Assembly: GCA_946406115.1 (NCBI GenBank)
Contig: OX291551.1
Coordinates: 6,386,001-6,450,000 of the forward strand
Reading direction: 5' to 3'
DNA from: Apoda limacodes
Lineage: Eukaryota > Arthropoda > Insecta > Lepidoptera > Limacodidae
DNA: 64,000 nucleotides
Shown: positions 59,001-64,000 of the stretch, piece after piece
Position numbering within the stretch: position 1 is the stretch's first letter
Layout: every line of letters begins with the position of its first letter
The notes under the pieces: model-generated
What the model saw: only the letters and a program-made list of their open reading frames with translations
What the model was told of the DNA's origin: nothing
Database searches by the model: none
Program-made: the position numbers and the translations under genes

Positions 59001-60949
59001 ACCAGTGGGGCGCAACTCCCAACGGGGGCGTAAAGAGATTATAATGAAGGCCCAATGTGATCAAACATTAAAAAATGTCTTTGGCCTACTCAAACAACAC
59101 ATCAATATAATTATATTAATTATTTATATGTTCATAATTATTTTTGTGAAAATCAACGTTTATTTAATTCAGCTTGTACATATTTGAGAAATGTATGTTG
59201 TTATAATTATGTGTTATTTTTTGTTGTTACAATAAAAAAAAACAAGGGACGCATTGATACATTATTTACAATAAAGGGGAGGCTGGAATAAATGCAAGAA
59301 AGGTTGGAAATCGCTGCCTTAGGTGCAACATTAAATCAATGAAGCAGACTATACTTTACTTATTAAGGTAATCTTTTAGTCTAAATTAGAAACCTTCCTA
59401 ATAGAAAGCAGTTTTAAAGTGTATATATGTATATCAGTGACTTCGTCTTGTACTTATAGGTAGGTAAATATTTCACAATATATTATTATCATAAGGATAT
59501 CATTATTAATCCCTCACCTTGATAGTTGTCAGCTACAACATGATTCTTCTCGACACCTAACAACATTACTAGAATTTTGTCAGCTTTGAACACGTCTTCC
59601 GTCGCGTCTCTCTTCAGGTCCGCCAGCTTGGTGGCGAGGCTTGGACACAGGATCACTATCTGCAGCTGGGATTTGGACAGTTTATCCAGCTTCTCAGTGG
59701 AGTCGGAGGATATCAATTCCTCTGCCGTAACCGGTGTAACCCTGGAAAACAATGGATTTAAAATATGCTGTGAAAAAATATTTTATATTAGAAACTTTTT
59801 TTTGGTCTAATATCTTATACGTTAATGCTACAATATCTGCTTTGCTAGGACAGCAAAGTCATGTAGGTTGCAATAATTTACTAAGTACTTATCTTTGTTA
59901 CAAGTGTACCTATACATTCCTAGGTAACATAGTTAGGTAAAGTTTCGTTTCAATCCACGTAGTAGCTACCTAGAAATTTATTAACTTATTTATTTTCGTT
60001 TGGGATCAGGATGTTTGTCAGTACTAGCTATGATACCTGTAGTGATGCCTCGCGCGCTGAGACATGATCTTATCGAAGCTGGCGACCAGGTAGTCCGACC
60101 ACAGTGCACTCTCTGGTGACGCGGAGCTCCACAGTATCGCGATTTCCTCCAGTTCTGCACAAAAAAACCGCTGATGAAAAAACATGTTTACTTTTCTTTT
60201 TTTTTTTTATACCACTAAGGTGGCAAACAACCTTCCGGTCCGCCTGATGGTAAGCGGTCACCGTAGCCTATGGCCGCTTGCAACACCAGGGGTATCACTT
60301 GCGCGTTGCCGACCCTTCAGAAATCTAATAACTTCTTTCTTGAAGAACTCCATACTGCAGTCCTTGCAGAAAACCTTGGCAGGGAGCTCATTTCACAACT
60401 TAAGCGTTCGCGGGAGGAAGTTTCTCTGAAACCGCACTGTACGCGACCATTTAGGTTCTAAAGTATGAGAATGAATTCCCTGCCGATGGCGAGCGGTGCG
60501 ATGGTAGAAAGTAGCCGTGGGCATCATTTCGAACAATTCCTCAGAACACAACCCATTGTACAAGCGGTAAAACACACACAGTGAGGCAAAGTCTCTCCTC
60601 AGACTTAAGGGCTCGATACCGCAAGTGAGTTTGGAATCATCGACAATTCTCACAGCCCGTCGTTGAACCGAGTCAAAATGGCCAAGCTGATATCCGGGTG
60701 CAACTGTCCAGAGATGGCAGCAGTACTCCATATGGAGCCTAACTTATTTTTAAAGATTAACCTGCAGTCAAGGGACACTTCCATCTGTACCAAATAAAAG
60801 TACACTTGTTGTTAAAATTCCTTAAAGTACCGTATTTTTTACAAAGACAATTTGTTTTTAAGTTATTTCGAATTGATGACTTCCTCGATATCCAAAATAA
60901 ATTATCCTTGCCTTCATTCGTAACAGATCTCATACGCTGGAGCTGCAAA
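49814..60949 (-). CDS. stumps: Stumps/Dof-BCAP family FGF-receptor adaptor, about 13 coding exons
   Basis: Cytoplasmic scaffold of the Dof/BCAP/BANK family. Drosophila Stumps couples the FGF receptors Heartless and Breathless to Ras/MAPK; vertebrate BCAP (PIK3AP1) couples receptors to PI3K. Coding exons in order: 60949-60762 (candidate), 60154-60037, 59741-59518, 58714-58548, 57384-57240, 56554-56403, 55333-55201, 54660-54470, 54134-53300, 53214-53146, 52512-52415, 50525-50380, 50003-49814. Phases agree throughout; from an ATG at 60933 the product is about 879 residues (Drosophila Stumps is about 1,000). Order: TIR-like region (about 57-200), DBB domain (about 225-365), ankyrin-type segment TLLHWAARFGLERV (about 371-434), polar region with coiled coil (about 650-710), Ser-rich tail, DDYLIPPPP. 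Tyrosine motifs visible include YLIP, YLFQP and YANS, possible SH2-partner sites by inference. The first and last exons are the least certain. Confidence 0.88.
50380..50525 (-). CDS. stumps: stumps proline-rich exon (possible alternative last exon)
   Basis: Acceptor gtttctcag. Encodes MHSACESDGRLDDYLIPPPP and a Pro-rich tail; YLIP is a plausible phosphotyrosine site. A donor gtacct follows at 50379. If unused, the frame runs on 23 codons to TGA at 50310, giving a different C-terminus. Confidence 0.75.
51337..52344. mobile_element. hAT-like non-autonomous element, 1008 bp, with 8-bp TSD
   Basis: Starts TAGGGATTACAATCCCGC, ends GCGGGATTGCAATCCCTA (inverse, one mismatch). TATGTGAT flanks both sides exactly (51329-51336 and 52345-52352). 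CG-rich subterminal repeats (cgggatcccgc, cccgcgcgggatt) at both ends. An 87-codon reverse frame (51637-51374) is not a recognisable transposase. Sits in a stumps intron. Confidence 0.85.
52415..52512 (-). CDS. stumps: stumps serine-rich exon
   Basis: Acceptor atgtttag, donor gtgagt. Reads SSSSGRLSTVSGGSVTETNS then VHSECDDKARSI. A hAT-like transposon sits 70 bp past the donor. Confidence 0.8.
53146..53214 (-). CDS. stumps: stumps small exon (69 nt)
   Basis: Acceptor atgtttcag, donor gtgagt, phase 1 at both ends, so it could be skipped without a frame change. Encodes a Gly/Asn/Ser-rich peptide, NHDNGGSIEKRNGNTRPNSS. Confidence 0.8.
53300..54134 (-). CDS. stumps: stumps exon, central disordered region and coiled coil
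   Basis: 835 nt, acceptor after a long T run (tttttttttcag), donor gtgagt. Starts KINEFSNMYYYLKNM, then about 200 polar residues with scattered tyrosines (YLFQPSN, YANSS, LYSPTEE). A Glu/Lys heptad-like stretch follows, EKLVMEWKNRNETQQSLKEK onward, probably a coiled coil, then a basic end FERVKKMFSKNKHK. Confidence 0.93.
54300..54400 (+). repeat. tRNA-related SINE
   Basis: gccgccgtagccgagtgtag (A-box region) and gtggattcgattcccgac (B-box). No CCA-adjacent stem closes, so not a tRNA gene. In the stumps intron between exons 54134 and 54470. Confidence 0.45.
54470..54660 (-). CDS. stumps: stumps exon, ankyrin-type segment
   Basis: Acceptor attttatag, donor gtgagt. Encodes TLLHWAARFGLERVCWQLLE and the following helix ENKHHRLAEMLADHL. 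Strikingly GC-rich compared with its AT-rich surroundings. Confidence 0.95.
55201..55333 (-). CDS. stumps: stumps exon, linker to ankyrin segment
   Basis: Acceptor gtattccag, donor gtaagt at phase 1. Reads LGFKTTSKEQLDSWMLSAFQ and NIPPHFNLLASPDQF, matching the ALGF...N.P..F.LL segment that precedes ankyrin repeats in BCAP. Confidence 0.94.
55790..56155 (+). repeat. Interspersed repeat copy (stumps intron)
   Basis: attataaatgtgaaagtttg, tcacgcttcaaccactggac, then ggagtaaatcacagt twice and ccgaatttagggcgggcgga at the end. Confidence 0.5.
56155..56395 (-). repeat. tRNA-derived SINE, reverse copy (stumps intron)
   Basis: Same order as 21345-21575: gcgggaatcgaacccacacc near 56330 on +, (a)catacataa tract and gtatctgacaacggatacat. 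Lies directly 3' of the donor of stumps exon 56403-56554. Confidence 0.6.
56403..56554 (-). CDS. stumps: stumps exon, DBB domain part 2
   Basis: Acceptor ttttttcag, donor gtaaaa. Contains CLDVSMLIWVRVSKNGQSLG, GRRQIKCESRLRELDQLLRA and HPLEFMCQ. The rxIKxxSRLxELxxLL...P.EFMCQ pattern is diagnostic of BCAP/Dof proteins. Confidence 0.95.
56890..56975 (-). mobile_element. LINE family X tail scrap (stumps intron)
   Basis: aatggcaaacaagcacgcggcccgcctgattttaagaggtttccgtagccta is the reversed end of the family X 3' UTR, diverged. Confidence 0.55.
57240..57384 (-). CDS. stumps: stumps exon, DBB domain part 1
   Basis: Acceptor tgtgacag, donor gtttat. Encodes GQSRVIALLNDPIREEDSIK and KRNPYTLQFDIP, the first strands of the DBB (Dof/BCAP/BANK) domain, an Ig-like dimerisation fold. 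Confidence 0.92.
57725..57870 (+). repeat. tRNA-related SINE with tandem 18-bp duplication
   Basis: cgtggtgacctagtggtctt resembles a tRNA head. An exact 18-bp unit, ccccgtctcttctctaaa, is repeated in tandem near 57788-57824. Confidence 0.45.
58548..58714 (-). CDS. stumps: stumps exon, end of TIR-like region
   Basis: Acceptor ttttacag, donor gtaaga. Reads EFPSIEQWQMMGVMEKDTSF, then VDTFLTAAVGILR; BCAP proteins have a similar EFP..W segment before the DBB domain. Ends at phase 0 with VPKKVKI. Confidence 0.92.
58991..59316. mobile_element. hAT-like MITE, 326 bp (stumps intron)
   Basis: Left end CAGGGCCCCAACC, right end GGTTGGAAATCGCTG. Flanks ccttagag (58983-58990) and ccttaggt (59317-59324) match at 6 of 8 positions, consistent with an old 8-bp duplication. 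No coding capacity. Confidence 0.5.
59518..59741 (-). CDS. stumps: stumps exon, TIR-like region
   Basis: Acceptor ttttccag, donor gtgagg. Contains VTPVTAEELISSDS, QLQIVILCPSLATKLADL (core strand) and KILVMLLGVEKNHV, continuing the TIR-like fold. Confidence 0.92.
60037..60154 (-). CDS. stumps: stumps exon, TIR-like region start
   Basis: Acceptor ttttgtgcag, donor gtatca. Reads LEEIAILWSSASPESALWSD then YLVASFDKIM, the first strand and helix of the Dof/BCAP TIR-like domain. Starts at phase 1, so a further upstream exon must exist. Confidence 0.9.
60200..60742 (-). mobile_element. LINE family X 3' part, reverse (stumps intron)
   Basis: Reverse frame MEYCCHLWTVAPGYQLGHFD to [12 protein letters not shown], then a one-base deletion relative to the 46100 copy (LGLWNELP becomes LKL stop). 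Poly-T at 60197-60209 is its A tail. Same strand as stumps, 5' end near 60742. Confidence 0.8.
60762..60949 (-). CDS. stumps: stumps candidate first coding exon
   Basis: Bounded by acceptor tgtctttcag and donor gttaat. An ATG at 60933-60931 opens 57 codons (MRSVTNEGKDNLFWISRKSS...) and ends at phase 1, the phase exon 60154-60037 needs. The peptide has no recognisable motif, and a LINE 5' end lies about 20 bp past the donor, so chance is not excluded. Coding could also extend upstream of the acceptor. Confidence 0.38.
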
Positions 60950-61284
60950 CTGAAAGACAGTGTTGTGCAGTGATCGAGGACAGTAAATAAGAGGTCGAAG
61001 GATATTTAGGTGTAAAGGGTGGCATTCATTCGGAGTCACTTTACATCGGCGCCGGCCGGCGGGACACACTATTAAATATTATTAATTCTTCTCGACGGAG
61101 AATTTCTTCAGATTGTATAACCTAAATGTGGTAGTTAGGTACTAAGGCTGTATAGTATTCTGACATCCAGTATCTTATTAATCGTATTTAACCCTTTTTT
61201 TTAATAAAAGTACCTAGTATTTTAGTTTATTCCCTATATATATCCCCTGCTTATAGATATTTTTTCTTTCTCCATCAGCCTAAT

Positions 61285-61510
61285 ACGTCCCCGCTGTTGA
61301 GGCATGGCCTACCCTCACCGAGGTTAATTTGGGCAATAGTCCAAACGCGGGCCCAGAGCAGATTGTGGACTTCACATAGCTCTTTGATTTTGTATCAAAC
61401 GTATGCAGGTTTTCTCACGAGTGGTGTGAATAATCGATGCACTTAAGAAATTAAGAAAAAGACTCATTGGTACACGCCGGGCCTCCGCCACTTAGGGCAC
61501 AAAGTGAAAT
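61285..61510 (-). repeat. Lepidopteran-type SINE, reverse copy
   Basis: Reverse complement shows gcggaggcccggcgtgt, aaacctgcata, gtccacaatctgctctgggc and caaattaacctcggtgaggg in the same order as 26786-27025. 5' flank of stumps. Confidence 0.6.
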
Positions 61511-61519
61511 CAAAACCCT

Positions 61520-63085
61520 TGGGCTACCACCGACTCCCTTGTGCCATCACCGACTAGTAGCACCTATATATACCTACAGGGAATGCCCATCTGCAGAAAT
61601 AGAGCAAAAAATTTATAGAGGATGGTATTAGGTACTAGTGGATACCCTAAAGGTGATTGCTAGTCAGAGTGAGTCAATCGCCTTAACATACACAAACCAT
61701 AAAGACAATTTTTACATTCTATGCCGGGAATCGAACCCTGGAAGAGGCAGCGCACTTAGTCGTACAATATTATTAAATGTTGTTTGTAACACTGTACTTA
61801 TAGGCTTTTTGTTGTAGGTAGGTATGTATTTACATAATATACATACATACAGCATTATAATTACCAACGACGCAATTTAAGCTGAATATAAATTAACTAA
61901 CAGTAATTATCTTAGCAAGTGCCACTTGAAATCAATTAGTGCTCTTCCTCGCATGATTGATGAGAACATTGCATTCCTCTCCTACATAGATAGCAAAACT
62001 AAGCGAATGAGATGGCGCCACACGCCAATAAACCACAAACGCCTATTTATCTAAGAGGATCTGTTACGCTTTAGAACTGTAGGCTCTTTGGTTAAACCAT
62101 GCACGGAGGTCTGTCGAGATTCCAAGTCCAGAGGTTTTTTTATTAATACAGTTGCTCGAAAAGTGTCACTTTCAAGAGCAGTAAACATGGCTTGAAGTAG
62201 CACATTGTACACTATGGTACTTTTCAGCGACTTTTAACTTTTATGGCAATAAACTATGGTAATATTCCGCACTAGTTCGAAAAACTAAATGCTCTTAATG
62301 AACCCAGAGGATAATATGTTTAAATAAATAAACAAAAGATAAGTAAGTAACCTACCTACTATTAACTGCTTACTAAAAATCGTTCAAGAGCGCTTTCACG
62401 TTATAGGTACACGCATTAAAAGGGGCCATAAAATGTTCTAGCTATGGGAAAATAAATAGTTTAGTTACAAAACAGAATACCTACATGAAATTTTTATATT
62501 AATAAATTCATTCAAACTTGTCGTAACACACGAACGGGCAGGCAAACACGACTACCATATTTCCGAATGATTTCAACACAACAGATTTGTTAAAGTTGAA
62601 AGTCGCGAGTAACATAATAAAAACTTGTATTGTTATCTTAAACACTATAACATTGGCCTAAAAACACACATTCGATCCTTCTTAGGATAATAATGAATGA
62701 AGACGACGCTGTTAACTTTTTATAGCGTCGAACGCTGTACGCATACGCATCGGTTGCTTACAAAATATGCTATGCAGTCCGCGCGCCGGAAACCATTCGG
62801 ATTTATATGCACCCACCTCTGCCGCCAAATGCAGACGAGTCTAAATGTAATATCCGTTTCCTAAATAGACAAGCTATCAGCGTCGCTAGGAATAACCAAC
62901 TCGATTAGATGCAACGTGTGCTCGTGCCACGAAAGGGGGGTTAACCGCTAGACACATTTGCAACAAATGAAAAACGAGTTCTCCGAAAGTAGTTAAAAGA
63001 TGTAACGGATGCGTGTTTGTAGGTAGTAATATGTAGATAAATTTAGAATTGATATCTGGATTTTTTCGTATCCAAATCAATTCAT
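61520..63085. other. stumps 5' flank
   Basis: No coding exon recognised. Holds a reversed tRNA-like B box (gccgggaatcgaaccctgga at 61722), AT-rich sequence, and the candidate TATA region near 62720. Confidence 0.35.
62700..62760 (-). promoter_or_regulatory. Candidate TATA promoter upstream of stumps
   Basis: On the - strand a GCTATAAAAAG box (about 62728-62718) lies downstream of a GC-richer stretch (62730-62830), with TCATTC initiator-like sequence about 30 bp on. It is about 1.8 kb before the first candidate stumps exon. Position and motif only; no transcript evidence. Confidence 0.28.
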
Positions 63086-63089
63086 CTCT

Positions 63090-63240
63090 CAGAAATGATA
63101 TGCGAAGTTAAGCAACGTCAGGCAAGGACACTACTTGGATGGGTGACCGCCAAGTGGCACATTTTTCAGAGCTCCTCCGTGTTACGGAGGGCACGTAAAA
63201 CCGTCGGTCCTGGCTGACAGCAGTCAGAGTTTTTATGTTA
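63090..63240 (+). repeat. 5S rRNA-derived SINE
   Basis: GAAGTTAAGCAACGTCAGGC at 63104-63123, then ACTACTTGGATGGGTGACCG, nearly identical to the 3' half of animal 5S rRNA including box A and box C. The tail gctcctccgtgttacggagg, ccgtcggtcctggctg is shared with the 34255 copy. Confidence 0.75.
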
Positions 63241-63679
63241 GGTTTGAAAACTCAGAGCCCCTTTCCCTCATGCGTTTGCTTAAATTTTTTTGCTTCTGAG
63301 CACCAAGGCCCACCCGTCTCAACCGCGATTGGCACAAAGTCATTTACTCTTTTAATGTTCACGTATTTGGTGTGATTTTATTTGGCTGCATGGGCTGCAT
63401 ATTCTGCCGCACAACCTACAGAACGTCAGGTTTGAGCGAGCTGAGAGAGAGAGCAATAGCACTTTTAATTTAATTTTTATTTTATTTTAGCACTTTAATT
63501 TATAAGAAACACAAGTTAAGTGAATAGTTATGGTTGTCTACTTCTATATTTATCCGTGTATAATTACAAAACAGAACATTAAAATAATCCTTGATCTTAT
63601 GTGGAAAAAGGGAAAATTTTAATTCGCTAGTTGTTAGGTAACTAGGTACATCAAAAAAATAAACTTAATAATTCATACT

Positions 63680-63905
63680 TTCATACCAATATTGTAATTG
63701 CAAAAGTGTCGTTTATTTGTTACCTTTTCACGGCTGAACCGCTGAACTGATTTCGATGACATTTGGCAAAGTGATAGCTCACACTTTGAGAAAGGACATA
63801 AGGCTACTTAAAATGTCAAGTACGAGTCGGTTGCTTTACTATAATCAAGAAGTTTTCGTAGAAATCCCACAGCGATAGCGTAGACGCTGGCAAAACCTAT
63901 TTTAT
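63680..63905 (+). repeat. Interspersed repeat copy
   Basis: aatattgtaattgcaaaagt, tttcacggctgaaccgctga, aaggacataaggctacttaa and tagaaatcccacagcgatag; same family as 5090-5470. Confidence 0.5.
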
Positions 63906-64000
63906 ATGAAACTAAAAAACTTAATAAATACTTTCGAGCCACTTATATGAACAGAAGTCAGATAACATATAATAGAAATGGACTGCAATCCATTCCTCAA

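Noticed and set aside
63104..63151. 5S rRNA gene
   Set aside because: Only the 3' half of 5S is present and it continues into a tail shared with another copy, so it is a SINE head.
1..64000. A novel multi-gene defence or biosynthetic system
   Set aside because: Only two firm host genes, in unrelated pathways; remaining coding-like sequence is transposon-derived or too weak to assign.

Overview
The window looks like a stretch of an insect nuclear genome, most probably a moth or butterfly. The sequence is AT-rich, the genes have short exons split by GT..AG introns, and the introns and flanks are crowded with interspersed repeats of lepidopteran type. These include tRNA-related SINEs, 5S-rRNA-derived SINEs, Jockey/CR1/RTE LINE pieces, hAT-like and piggyBac-like DNA elements, and repeats whose unit starts GGCCAAGTGCGAGTCGG. 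I see no bacterial operon, CRISPR array or intact virus. The species cannot be fixed by reading alone.

Two host genes can be rebuilt exon by exon. (1) On the + strand, 18159-45660, a 15-exon gene encodes a 946-residue non-lysosomal glucosylceramidase (GBA2 family, GH116). All exon phases agree and the total is 2841 nt, divisible by three. (2) On the - strand, 60949 down to 49814, a gene of about 13 exons encodes a Dof/BCAP-family adaptor, the insect Stumps protein. It has a TIR-like region, a DBB domain, an ankyrin-type segment, a coiled coil and a tyrosine/proline-containing tail. The two genes are convergent, with about 4.2 kb between their stop codons.

Layout: 1-4.4 kb is repeat relics (LTR-element gag/protease remnant, a 172-bp TIR element, tRNA-like SINEs). 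At 4.4-9.7 kb there may be two small convergent transcripts: a GC-rich putative promoter with a first ATG and donor at 4884-4890 on +, and a small two- or three-exon candidate on - (9330-8704). At 10.4-17.2 kb lies a piggyBac-like relic, two LINE reverse-transcriptase relics and nested repeats. 18.1-45.7 kb is the GBA2 gene, whose introns hold several LINE fragments, a hAT-like composite (30.75-32.22 kb) and one long Jockey-like LINE (about 36.8-41.35 kb, opposite strand). 46.1-49.8 kb has a recent truncated LINE and low-information sequence. 49.8-61 kb is stumps, with a hAT-like element bearing a perfect 8-bp duplication (51337-52344) and a smaller hAT-like MITE (58991-59316). 61-64 kb is 5' flank with SINEs and a 5S-derived SINE.

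The two host genes act in separate processes (glucosylceramide turnover; FGF-receptor signalling), so their adjacency does not suggest a shared pathway. I did not find a new multi-gene system. The most unusual items are the possible micropeptide/small-gene pair at 4.4-9.7 kb, the roughly 110-residue insert in the GBA2 catalytic domain, the 5S-derived SINEs, and several transposon insertions whose target duplications can be read directly.
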